Source of the DNA: DASXRU01 sp034665305
GTDB taxonomy: Bacteria > Acidobacteriota > Blastocatellia > Pyrinomonadales > Pyrinomonadaceae
Direction of reading: 5' to 3'
DNA: 64,000 nucleotides
Assembly: GCA_034665305.1 (NCBI GenBank)
Contig: JAXDFZ010000014.1
Span: forward strand, 310,001-374,000
The notes beneath the pieces were generated by a model. It was not told the DNA's origin and did no database searches. It saw nothing but the letters and a program-made list of their open reading frames with translations. Below, in pieces: positions 7,994 to 16,059 of the stretch (the stretch's first letter is position 1; each line of letters opens with the position of its first letter). The position numbers and the translations under genes were made by a program.

Positions 7994-10900
7994 ATGATCG
8001 ATCCAATTCGTCGTCGCAAAGTCCATTTATTCGGAGTCTTAATCGTACTCGCCCTCTACCTCAGCGCGCAGAGTTCCCCTGCGCAAACTTCAGGCGCGCA
8101 GACGCGTCTCCTGCGCACGCCGACTGTTAGCGCGTCGCAGATCGCTTTTGCTTACGCCAATAATATTTGGACGGTCCCGCGCGGGGGCGGCAGTGCGCGG
8201 CGAGTGACCAGCTTTCAGGGGCAAACGTTGAACCCGCATTTTTCGCCGGACGGCAAATGGATCGCGTTCAGCGGTGAATATGCCGGGAACCTGGATGTGT
8301 ATGTGGTCCCGGCCGACGGCGGCGAGCCGAAACGTTTGACGTGGCACCCGGGCGCCGATCAAGTGCAGGGTTGGACGCCCGATGGCGGGGCAATCCTTTT
8401 TGCCTCTTCGCGGGGAACCTGGGCGCCGAGCGGCGCGCCGCGTTTTTGGACCGTGCCGGCGATGGGCGGCGTCGAATCACCGATGCCATTGCCACGCGCC
8501 TACCAGGGAAAAATTTCAGCCGACGGATCGCACATCGCTTACCGCATGAACAATTCATGGGACGAAGAACGCCGCAACTACCGCGGAGGCCAGAACCGTC
8601 CCATCTGGATCGTCGATTTGAAGACCTATGATCTGGTGTCGCCGGCATGGACCGATTCAAAGGATGTCGATCCCGTTTGGGTTGATGACGCCGTTTACTT
8701 CATTTCCGATCGCGATGGCGTGGCCAACGTTTGGGAGTATCAGACCAGGACCAAAAAATTAAGTCAGGTTACCCGCTTCACGGATTTCGATGTGAAGACA
8801 CTTGATTCAGGCGCCGGCGCACTAGTCTTCGAACAGGCCGGCTACGTTCATGAGCTGGATCCGAAGAACGGCAAAGAGCACGTGGTTCAAATCACAGCCG
8901 CGGGCGATTTCCCCTGGATGATGCCTAACTGGCAGGACGTCAATAATCGCATGACCAACATGGCGCTATCGCCTACTGGGAAACGCGCGGTCGTCGAAGC
9001 GCGCGGAGAAATATTCACAATCCCCGCCGACAAAGGTGACGTGCGTAACCTGACCAACTCCAGCGCTTCAGCCGAACGTGATCCCGCGTGGTCGCCCGAT
9101 GGAAAATTCGTTTCGTACTTTAGCGATAAGTCAGGCGAGTACCGTTTGTACATCGAAGCGCAGGACGGACTGACGCCGGCGCGCGAAATCGTGTTGCAGA
9201 ATCCCACGCATTACTACACCGCGTCGTGGTCACCGGATTCGAAGAAGATTCTTTTTTCCGATACCAACTTGAAAGTCTGGGTGCTGGATGTGGCCGGCGG
9301 CACAGCTAAAGTGGTGGGCAACGATCCGTGGATGGTGCCGAGCCGTACGCTGAATCCGGTTTGGAGTCCTGACTCGAAATGGGTCGCGTACGCCAGCCGC
9401 CTGAAGTCGATGTATCACGCAATCTTTGTCAGCAACGTCGACACGGGAGAGACAAAGCAGGTCACGGATGGCCTGGCCGATGCGATCTGGCCGGCGTGGG
9501 ATGCGAGTGGCAAGTATCTCTGGTTCCTGGCTTCTACGGATTTCGGTTTGAGTTCGCAGTGGCTGGATATGACCTCGTACGATCATGACGAAAACTTTGG
9601 ATTGTATGTGGCCGTGCTGAAAAAATCTGATGCGAGTCCACTGTTGCCGGAGAGCGACGAGGACAAGGGCGTCGGCAACGCGCCCTCGCCGGGTCCCGAT
9701 ACCGGTGGTCGCAGTGGACGCAGCGGCGCGCCGCCGGCAGCTGATGCATCACCGGAACCCGCGCAACCGGAAGCTTCACCGCAAGCCCCGAGGCGAGGGC
9801 GTCCGGCGATCACAGTGCAGATCGATTTTGATCGGCTGCAGCAACGAATCATCTCAGTACCGGGTGTGCCGGAGCGGCAGTATTCGGAATTGCGCGCGGG
9901 CGTCGATGGCACCGTCTATTATCTCGAAGCCCCGGCGGGCCCGGGCGGCGGCGCCCCGCGAGGAGGCGAGCTGTGGCGTTATCGTTTGAGCGATCGCAAA
10001 GCCGCGAGCTTCGTCAATAACGTTATCACCTATCAAGTGAGTGCCGACGGCCACAAACTTTTGTATCGCACGCCGGCCACGCCACGTGGCCCGGGCGCCG
10101 GCGGTCCACCGCCCGCACCATCGCTGTTCCTGGTTGATGCCGATAAGAATCCACCTCAGGCCGGACAAGGTCGTTTGAATGTCAGCCTGCGCATGTACCT
10201 GGATCCCAAAGAAGAGTTCAGGCAAATTTTCAACGAGGGTTGGCGCAACGAACGCGATTATCTTTACGTGCCGAACATGCACGGGTCCGATTGGCCGAAG
10301 ATGAAACAGATGTACGGCCAGTTGCTGCCGTACGTTATGCATCGCGCCGATCTGAATTATCTGCTCGATATGATGGGCGCTGAGATTGCGATTGGACACA
10401 GCTACGTTCGCGGCGGTGACATGCCGGAAGTGCCGCAAGTGCAGGGAGGATTGCTGGGCGCAGACTTTGTAATCGACAGCGGGCGCTACAAAATTGCGCG
10501 CATCTATGACAACGAGAGTTGGAATCCGGAACTGCGCGCGCCGTTGTCGGCGCCGGGCGTGAATGTAACCACCGGAGACTACATCCTGGCAATTAACGGC
10601 ATTGAATTGAAAGCGCCCGACAACATCTATCGTTTGCTGGACGGAACATCGGGGCGGCAGACGGCGCTGACGGTGAATAGCAAGCCTGCGATGGATGGTG
10701 CGCGGCAAGTTACTGTCATGCCGGTCGGCAGCGAGCAGGGCTTGCGCGCCCGCGCGTGGGTCGAATCCAATCGCCGCCTGGTGGAAAAACTTTCGGACGG
10801 GCAACTGGCCTACGTTTATCTGCCGAACACTGGTCAGCCCGGCTATACCAGTTTCAATCGCTACTACTTTTCGCAGCAAGACAAAAAGGGCGTGGTCGTC

Positions 10901-11419
10901 GACGAGCGTTTTAACGGCGGCGGATCGGCGGCGGATTACATCATCGATGTGTTGGGCCGCGACTTTGACGGCTATTTCAACAACGTGGCCGGCGATCGTT
11001 ATCCGTTCACCAGCCCGGCGGCGGGCATCTGGGGTCCGAAGGTAATGATCATCAATGAGATGGCCGGCTCGGGCGGCGATCTGATGCCCTACATGTTCAA
11101 GCGGCGCAAAATTGGACCACTGATCGGCAAGCGCACCTGGGGCGGCCTGGTCCATACGGCCGATACGCCGGGGTTTGTCGACGGTGGATCGATGATCGCT
11201 CCGCGCGGAGGTTTCTTTACTCGCGACGGACACTGGGCAGTTGAGAACGAAGGCGTCGCGCCCGATATCGATATTGAAAACTTGCCGAAGGATGTGATCG
11301 CGGGGCGCGATCCGCAACTGGAGCGCGCGGTGGAAGAAGCGACGCGGTTGCTGAAAGCGAACCCCGTCGATCGCGCCATCAAGGAACCCGCATCACCCGT
11401 GTGGGGCAAGCGGCCCTAA
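7994..11419 (+). CDS. Tricorn-type S41 protease
   Basis: A 1141-residue protein, close to the usual length of tricorn protease, which trims oligopeptides. A signal peptide (about residues 1-30, ending at AQTSGAQ) indicates export, unlike archaeal tricorn. Residues about 35-550 contain TolB/WD-like propeller blades (FSPDGKWIAFSGEY, WSPDGKFVSYFSDKSGEYRL and others). A Pro/Ala/Gly-rich low-complexity linker follows at about 550-600, then more propeller-like sequence. A helical region carries the His of IGHSYVRGG. A PDZ domain lies around 830-910 (GVNVTTGDYILAINGIEL). The S41 catalytic domain has the nucleophile in GSGGD (Ser about 1026) and the late acidic motif VENEGVAPDIDIE. GAAAGGAAC precedes the ATG. 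A second homologue starts at 61448. Confidence 0.93.
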   Translation: MIDPIRRRKVHLFGVLIVLALYLSAQSSPAQTSGAQTRLLRTPTVSASQIAFAYANNIWTVPRGGGSARRVTSFQGQTLNPHFSPDGKWIAFSGEYAGNLDVYVVPADGGEPKRLTWHPGADQVQGWTPDGGAILFASSRGTWAPSGAPRFWTVPAMGGVESPMPLPRAYQGKISADGSHIAYRMNNSWDEERRNYRGGQNRPIWIVDLKTYDLVSPAWTDSKDVDPVWVDDAVYFISDRDGVANVWEYQTRTKKLSQVTRFTDFDVKTLDSGAGALVFEQAGYVHELDPKNGKEHVVQITAAGDFPWMMPNWQDVNNRMTNMALSPTGKRAVVEARGEIFTIPADKGDVRNLTNSSASAERDPAWSPDGKFVSYFSDKSGEYRLYIEAQDGLTPAREIVLQNPTHYYTASWSPDSKKILFSDTNLKVWVLDVAGGTAKVVGNDPWMVPSRTLNPVWSPDSKWVAYASRLKSMYHAIFVSNVDTGETKQVTDGLADAIWPAWDASGKYLWFLASTDFGLSSQWLDMTSYDHDENFGLYVAVLKKSDASPLLPESDEDKGVGNAPSPGPDTGGRSGRSGAPPAADASPEPAQPEASPQAPRRGRPAITVQIDFDRLQQRIISVPGVPERQYSELRAGVDGTVYYLEAPAGPGGGAPRGGELWRYRLSDRKAASFVNNVITYQVSADGHKLLYRTPATPRGPGAGGPPPAPSLFLVDADKNPPQAGQGRLNVSLRMYLDPKEEFRQIFNEGWRNERDYLYVPNMHGSDWPKMKQMYGQLLPYVMHRADLNYLLDMMGAEIAIGHSYVRGGDMPEVPQVQGGLLGADFVIDSGRYKIARIYDNESWNPELRAPLSAPGVNVTTGDYILAINGIELKAPDNIYRLLDGTSGRQTALTVNSKPAMDGARQVTVMPVGSEQGLRARAWVESNRRLVEKLSDGQLAYVYLPNTGQPGYTSFNRYYFSQQDKKGVVVDERFNGGGSAADYIIDVLGRDFDGYFNNVAGDRYPFTSPAAGIWGPKVMIINEMAGSGGDLMPYMFKRRKIGPLIGKRTWGGLVHTADTPGFVDGGSMIAPRGGFFTRDGHWAVENEGVAPDIDIENLPKDVIAGRDPQLERAVEEATRLLKANPVDRAIKEPASPVWGKRP

Positions 11420-11430
11420 CGTCATAACTG

Positions 11431-11462
11431 TAGGGCGGCCCTCCGTGGCCGCCCCCTTTTTG
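11431..11462 (+). terminator. Terminator-like hairpin after tricorn (family E repeat)
   Basis: GGGCGGCC (11433-11440) can pair with GGCCGCCC (11447-11454) around a 6-nt loop, followed by CCTTTTT. It begins 13 bp after the tricorn stop codon. The same GCACTCCGTGGCCGCCC wording recurs at 12572, 34091 and 42289, so this terminator belongs to a repeat family. Confidence 0.65.
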
Positions 11463-11474
11463 GCAAGTCGGCAG

Positions 11475-11590
11475 TTAATCCGCAGATTACGCAGATTACG
11501 CAGACTGAATGAAGACCAACCGCAGTTTTCGGCGCTGCTGTTTCAACATCCTGTTTCCTCTGTGGAATCTGTGCAATCTGCGGATTAAGT
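11475..11590. repeat. Inverted repeat, family B (ATCCGCAGATTACGCAGATT-like)
   Basis: The left arm at 11475-11510 (TTAATCCGCAGATTACGCAG) contains a tandem CGCAGATTA motif. The right arm at 11558-11590 (GTGCAATCTGCGGATTAAG) is its imperfect reverse complement. A second copy lies at 37955-38087. It sits between convergent genes. Confidence 0.7.
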
Positions 11591-11616
11591 CTTCATGCAA
11601 CGGAAGCCCCTACAAC

Positions 11617-12306
11617 TTATTTCGGCGGGCCGATTTGGGCGGCTTTGCGCTCGTCGGCTTCCGCTAATTTCAACCGCATGAGGTTGCGATAAGCTTTCGC
11701 GCGTTGCTTGTAGCTCCAGTAATAAGTTGGATCGAGTTTGATCGATTGCGTGAGATCGTCGATCGCTTTCACGTTCTGCCCAATCTCCAGGTAACTATTG
11801 CCGCGCATGTAATAACTCTCGCCATCAGGCCGCAGTTCGATCATGCGGGTGTAATCGGCAATCGCCTCCGCATTCTTTCCGGCCAGCAGGTAGATCACAG
11901 CGCGGGTGCGATACGCCTCAAAAAAACGCGGCCGGAGTTCAATCGCCTTGTTGTAATCCTGCAACGCCGCCGCCGAATCTCCCGCAAGATCATAATGCAA
12001 ACCGCGTTGGTAGTAAGCCTCGGCGTAGTCGCTCTTCAGGGCGATCGCTTTTGTCAGATCGGCGATCCCCTGTTGGCGATCGAGGTGATACATCCCGCGA
12101 TAGTAGTTAGCCTCCGCTGAGTTAGGATTGAGCCTAACGGCAGCGTCAAAATTCTTGCTGGCCTCGTAATATTGTTTCTGTTCGATCAGCTCGCGGCCGC
12201 GCTTGATGAATTCCTCAGCCGTGTCTTGCGCGCGGGTGGTGGCGGCGCAAATTCCGATCAGGCTGAGGCAGATAATAAAAAGTAAGTGAAGTCGATTGAT
12301 TGGCAC
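11617..12306 (-). CDS. Exported TPR repeat protein
   Basis: A 229-residue protein starting at a GTG with GGGAG about 7 nt upstream. Residues 1-26 form a signal peptide ending near TRA-QD. The rest is about five consecutive tetratricopeptide repeats, for example AEANYYRGMYHLDRQQ, AEAYYQRGLHYDLAGD, FEAYRTRAVIYLLAGK and ESYYMRGNSYLEIGQ. No enzymatic motif is present. TPR arrays of this type mediate protein-protein contacts; the partner cannot be read from the context. The gene stands alone between two repeat-filled gaps. Confidence 0.85.
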   Translation of the reverse strand: MPINRLHLLFIICLSLIGICAATTRAQDTAEEFIKRGRELIEQKQYYEASKNFDAAVRLNPNSAEANYYRGMYHLDRQQGIADLTKAIALKSDYAEAYYQRGLHYDLAGDSAAALQDYNKAIELRPRFFEAYRTRAVIYLLAGKNAEAIADYTRMIELRPDGESYYMRGNSYLEIGQNVKAIDDLTQSIKLDPTYYWSYKQRAKAYRNLMRLKLAEADERKAAQIGPPK

Positions 12307-12666
12307 TACGCTACTCCCGATTCTTTTATACCGCTCCGTTAGTGTGTTGCTCTTATCCGTGGCAATAGACTGCTTGCTGGAAAACGTTGTCAGTCCCCTA
12401 GGGACGAAAGTTTATAGATAAAGGTCCTGAAATAATCCGGCAAGCTCTGGAGGAGCGAAATATTATCGGCTGACTCATATTTCGCTCCTCCGGAGCTAGA
12501 GTCGCTGGTGCTTGGTCGTTGCTATAAACATCCGGCTCCTACGGAGCTTAACGGTGGCAACGTCTGCGACTTGGCGCCACTCCGTGGCCGCCCCTTTTCG
12601 CCTTTCCTCGAGACGATCGTCATCCAAACGGAAAGGGGCGGCCACGGAGTGCCGCCCCCACAAAAT
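12307..12666. repeat. Gap with two palindromic repeat blocks
   Basis: The first block (about 12445-12500) has GGAGGAGCGAAATATTATCG facing ATATTTCGCTCCTCC. The second (12572-12658, family E) has CACTCCGTGGCCGCCCCTTT facing GAAAGGGGCGGCCACGGAGT with near-perfect arms and a loop of about 30 bp. Nothing protein-coding is supported. Promoter elements for the TPR gene may lie near TATAAA, read on the minus strand around 12327. Confidence 0.65.
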
Positions 12667-13155
12667 TTACTTCTTCTGCAGTTTCCGAAATTTTCTCAAC
12701 ACCAAATCACGACGCAGCGGGCTGAGGTGGCGGATAAACAAGATGCCGTCGCAGTGATCCGTTTCGTGCAGGAAACAACGCGCGGCCAGTCCACTTGCTT
12801 CGCGTTCGAACCATTCGCCCTGAATATCCTGCGCTCGTAAGACTGCGCGCGCGGGACGTTTCAGTTCAGCATGTAGTTTGCCGACGGAAAGACATCCCTC
12901 TTCGCCGCCCTGTTCGCCTGCGACGGAAAGAATCTCCGGATTCGCCGCGACCAGCTTGATATCCTCGCAGTCCATTACAAAAAGACGCAGTGCCACCCCG
13001 ATCTGTTGCGCCGCCAACCCGACGCCTCGATCGTCGTACATCGTGTCGAACATATCCTGAACGAGGGATTCCAATCCGGGGTCGAAATTCACGACCGGAT
13101 CGCCGGCTGCCAGCAGAACGGGTGTGGGGTAATCAACGATGGGTCTGATCGCCAT
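12667..13155 (-). CDS. def: Peptide deformylase
   Basis: A 162-residue cytoplasmic enzyme that removes the formyl group from the N-terminal methionine of new proteins. All three family motifs are present: GVGLAAQQIG (motif I), EGCLSV (motif II, metal-binding Cys) and HETDHCDG (motif III, HExxH with both His ligands and the catalytic Glu). The start at 13155 (MAIRPIVDYPTPVL) matches the family N-terminus; a frame opening at 13194 would add 13 unlikely residues. The C-terminus is short and basic. The gene is not next to fmt or the priA/rsmB genes that often accompany def. It is divergent from the receiver protein at 13280. Confidence 0.95.
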   Translation of the reverse strand: MAIRPIVDYPTPVLLAAGDPVVNFDPGLESLVQDMFDTMYDDRGVGLAAQQIGVALRLFVMDCEDIKLVAANPEILSVAGEQGGEEGCLSVGKLHAELKRPARAVLRAQDIQGEWFEREASGLAARCFLHETDHCDGILFIRHLSPLRRDLVLRKFRKLQKK

Positions 13156-13266
13156 AAGAAACTGTGTGCTTCCGACAACGCAACTTGAAAGCAATTACCG
13201 TCGTAGTTTATGCAGAGTAGTGATAGAAACCAAGAACGAGCGATGGGAAGTCAGCGGTGCGTAGCC

Positions 13267-13272
13267 TATAAT
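13267..13272 (+). promoter_or_regulatory. Candidate -10 box for a leaderless receiver gene
   Basis: A perfect TATAAT ends 7 nt before the ATG at 13280, so a transcript starting at the usual distance would begin at or next to the start codon. There is no Shine-Dalgarno-like sequence in that space. No good -35 box is seen. Confidence 0.4.
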
Positions 13273-13279
13273 CTCAGAT

Positions 13280-13786
13280 ATGGTAGATAAAGATCCTTTC
13301 GTCACCACAGCGTTGCCGGCGATCGCGGAGCCCAACGAAGAAAGCTCGCTCCCCGACGGCGACGCCAATGAGGCGGCTCCGGCGCAAAGGTCTTTGATCC
13401 TCGTGGTCGACGATGCGGCTGACAACGTGGCGATGCTCAGTTTGGATTTGCAGAACCAGGGTTACCGGGTTGTGACTGCGACGAATGGTGAAGAAGCCGT
13501 GTCGGTGGCGTCATACGCGCGGCCGGATCTGATCCTGATGGACATCAGCATGCCCAGGCTGGATGGATTGGGCGCCACACGCAAGATTCGCGAGACGCCC
13601 GCTCTCCGGGCCATTCCGATCGTTGCGGTTACGGCATTCGGCACCGAAGGTTTCCAACGCGCAGCCTACGACGCCGGCGTTTCCGGCTACCTCACCAAAC
13701 CAGTTGATTTTGATCGCATGCATCAACTGATCGCCAGGCTGCTCGTTCCCGGAGGCTCCGGTAATCTTGGCGACATGAAGCACTAG
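13280..13786 (+). CDS. Single-domain response regulator (CheY-like)
   Basis: A 168-residue protein with a 37-residue acidic leader and one receiver domain. The acidic pocket is in LILVVDDAADN, the phospho-acceptor Asp in LILMDISMPRLDG, the conserved Thr in PIVAVTA and the Lys in GYLTKPVD. No output domain follows, so it probably acts through protein contacts or in a phosphorelay. No kinase gene is adjacent; the nearest hybrid kinase is at 38686. The 22-bp gap after it leads to the end of the convergent aconitase-family gene. Confidence 0.9.
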   Translation: MVDKDPFVTTALPAIAEPNEESSLPDGDANEAAPAQRSLILVVDDAADNVAMLSLDLQNQGYRVVTATNGEEAVSVASYARPDLILMDISMPRLDGLGATRKIRETPALRAIPIVAVTAFGTEGFQRAAYDAGVSGYLTKPVDFDRMHQLIARLLVPGGSGNLGDMKH

Positions 13787-13808
13787 GTGACGTTAGTTAA
13801 GACAGGAT

Positions 13809-15842
13809 TTAAGCACCCACCAACTCTTCATCAGGCTTCTTTAAGAATTCAAACGGCTCGACGATTCGTCCGGCGATCGCCGAAGCGGCCACGACGTACG
13901 GCGATGCGAGATACAACTTGCCGGGGCCGCTGCGGCCGGGGAAGTTTCTATTCTGCGCGCTGACGGTAACGGTTTCGGCGGAAGGAGACGCGCCGGGACC
14001 GGCGTTGATGCAGGCGCCGCAACTGGGATCGATTAGTTCCGCGCCGGCGCGCTCGAAGATTTCCATGTAGCCTCGCTCCCGCGCGTACTGCTTTATCTTC
14101 TGCGATCCAAATTGCAGGTAAAGGTGAACGCCGGGCGCGACGCGTTTTCCCTGGGCCAGGGCGTTCTGTAAAACTTCCGCGTACATATCCATGTCGGCCA
14201 TCTTGCCGCCGGTGCAACTGCCGCCGTACGCCGCATCGATTCTGACTTCTTCCTGCAGTTCGCTAATCGGAATGCCATTGCGGGGATCGCCCGGCAACGC
14301 CACCATCGGCCGAATCTCATCGAGTTCGATTTCAAAGACCGCGGCGTATTCGGCATCAGGATCGCTGAAAGTGAAACCCTTGCGCACTTCTTCCGGATCC
14401 AGGTCGCGCATCTTCACGATGTAGTCCAGAGTCTGTTCGTCCGGTTCGATGATGCCCGTGGTGCCCCCGGCTTCGACCGACATGTTCGTCAAGGTTGCGC
14501 GCTCGTCCATGGGCCAGTTCCGCAAATCGTCTCCGGCAAACTCGAGAACTTTGCCGATGCCCTTGCTCGTCTTCATGTACTCGCTGGCCAGGATTACAAG
14601 CATCACATCCTTGGCCGTAACATCCGGCCGCTTGGTCCCCCTCAAAACGTAGCGCACGGTTTCCGGCACGCGGATGCGAATGTCTTTCGTGTACCACGCG
14701 TTGGCCATGTCGGTTGAGCCGACGCCAAACGCAAAACATCCGAGGACGCCCGCCATGCACGTATGCGAGTCAGTGCCGATAACAACTTGCCCCGGCAAAG
14801 CGAGATCTTCGACGACCGCGTTGTGGCAAATTGCTTCCGATCCGCCTTCGGGATTTTCGCCATACAGTCGTATGCCCTGTCTGGTGGTGAAATCTTCCTG
14901 CGTGGTCGCGAGGCCGTCGGCCTTTTCCAGCAGGCCCATCTCGCGATGCTTCGGCGACATGACTTTGCTTAAGAAAGTCAGATGGTCGCGGAAGGCAAAA
15001 ACTGATTCGGCCTCGGAGACGCGGGCATCAGCGCCGAGAGCTTGTTTGAAGAGCGACTCCGCCATCGGCGTTACGTATTCGTGGGAAAAGCGGACGTCGG
15101 CTACTGCGAAAAGAGAGTCGCCGGGTTTGACTGAGGCGACGCCAACCTGGCCCGCCGAAACGAATGCATGACGCGCGATGATTTTTTCCACGATCGTCAT
15201 CGGCCGGGGTTTGGTGTCTAGCGGCGGCGGCGAGACTTCGCCAGCTAACCGCGCTTTGTTGTAGTTGAAGAGGCCGCCGTATTCGACGATGTCTTGTGAA
15301 ATCGGATCCAGCCCGCGAGTGAATTCTGCCAACGGGATTTCTTCACCGTTGCGGATTCGCTCGATTAAGCCGAAGTCATTTGAAGTCAACAGCCCGATGT
15401 TTTGCGAATTCTGCCCGTAAATCTTTTCAATACTTTTAGCGATGACCAGTTGAATGCCGGCCCATTTTTCGGCATAGGGCGCCGTTTCTCTCGATGAGCC
15501 GCAGCCTTTTGATAATCCCGAAACGACAACGGCAAATCCGCCGTTCTTCACTTCGTCTTTTTTGACAGCGCCTTCGCGCATGGCAACATAGACGTAATGG
15601 CCCAACGTTTCGTCGTAGTAGAAGCAAACCCAGCCCGGCGTAATTTCGTCGGTCGAGATATTGCTCAGCAACGGCAGGTCGTCATTCAGCACGCGGCGCG
15701 CGAGTTCGGCTTCCAGATTCTCGCGCTGTTCGCCCTCAGCTTCCAGTTGCCGGCGGATTAGCGAAGTGTCTTCAGTCAGGAAAAGAATGCGACCGTTAAA
15801 TGAAATCCGATCGGCTTGTTTCGAAATCGGGCCCGTAGTCAT
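13809..15842 (-). CDS. Aconitase/isopropylmalate dehydratase family enzyme, swivel domain first
   Basis: A 677-residue Fe-S hydro-lyase. The ATG at 15842 has GAAGGA upstream; an in-frame extension to 15977 crosses a repeat and is rejected. Residues about 75-190 resemble the LeuD/aconitase swivel domain (SGLSKGCGSSRETAPYAEKW). Residues about 215-660 resemble LeuC/aconitase domains 1-3: VVIGTDSHTCMAG, a first cluster-region Cys in GGSCTGGKM and two more in PSCGACINAGPG. Most aconitases carry the swivel domain at the C-terminus, so the order here is permuted, as in AcnB but without the HEAT domain. The substrate (citrate, isopropylmalate, homoaconitate or methylcitrate type) cannot be decided from sequence. 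No leu genes are adjacent; aconitase activity is my leading guess. Confidence 0.85.
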   Translation of the reverse strand: MTTGPISKQADRISFNGRILFLTEDTSLIRRQLEAEGEQRENLEAELARRVLNDDLPLLSNISTDEITPGWVCFYYDETLGHYVYVAMREGAVKKDEVKNGGFAVVVSGLSKGCGSSRETAPYAEKWAGIQLVIAKSIEKIYGQNSQNIGLLTSNDFGLIERIRNGEEIPLAEFTRGLDPISQDIVEYGGLFNYNKARLAGEVSPPPLDTKPRPMTIVEKIIARHAFVSAGQVGVASVKPGDSLFAVADVRFSHEYVTPMAESLFKQALGADARVSEAESVFAFRDHLTFLSKVMSPKHREMGLLEKADGLATTQEDFTTRQGIRLYGENPEGGSEAICHNAVVEDLALPGQVVIGTDSHTCMAGVLGCFAFGVGSTDMANAWYTKDIRIRVPETVRYVLRGTKRPDVTAKDVMLVILASEYMKTSKGIGKVLEFAGDDLRNWPMDERATLTNMSVEAGGTTGIIEPDEQTLDYIVKMRDLDPEEVRKGFTFSDPDAEYAAVFEIELDEIRPMVALPGDPRNGIPISELQEEVRIDAAYGGSCTGGKMADMDMYAEVLQNALAQGKRVAPGVHLYLQFGSQKIKQYARERGYMEIFERAGAELIDPSCGACINAGPGASPSAETVTVSAQNRNFPGRSGPGKLYLASPYVVAASAIAGRIVEPFEFLKKPDEELVGA

Positions 15843-15887
15843 CAGTTGTCCTTCTCGAGTTTTGATTGCAATTTGTATCGATGAGCA

Positions 15888-15893
15888 ATTATA
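15888..15893 (-). promoter_or_regulatory. Candidate -10 box for the aconitase-family gene
   Basis: Read on the minus strand, TATAAT lies in GGTTATAATTGC, about 45 nt before the ATG. The same GCTATAATT-type context precedes sat-cysC and the aldolase gene. No clear -35 box is visible. Confidence 0.4.
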
Positions 15894-15918
15894 ACCTGAG
15901 CGCGCGAAAACGCTGAGC

Positions 15919-16051
15919 CGATTGCGGAATGCAGAATGCGAGTTGCGGATTTCAAAGATGGCATGGCGCTTCCGCAACTCGCAATCTGCGATCCGAAATC
16001 TGCAATCTTCAATCGACTAGCCCGCCCGCTACCGCAGGCGGTTCTGACTGG
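15919..16051. repeat. Inverted repeat family A plus REP-like element
   Basis: Arms at 15919-15951 (ATTGCGGAATGCAGAATGCG) and 15970-16015 (CCGCAACTCGCAATCTGCG) are imperfect reverse complements. Right after them, at 16020-16048, is a REP-like unit (CCCGCTACCGCAGGCGGTTC). Its reverse complement recurs almost exactly inside purL at 53355-53383. The ribosome binding site of the M20 gene (GGAG) directly follows the REP-like unit. Confidence 0.65.
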
Positions 16052-16059
16052 AGCAATCA

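Noticed and set aside
9854..11317. 487-residue minus-strand frame opposite the tricorn gene
   Set aside because: It is the mirror frame of a GC-rich gene with clear tricorn domains; its translation has no domain and is Arg/His/Ala-rich.
15843..15977. N-terminal extension of the aconitase-family gene
   Set aside because: The extension reads through a family A repeat, while GAAGGA and a better start lie at 15842.
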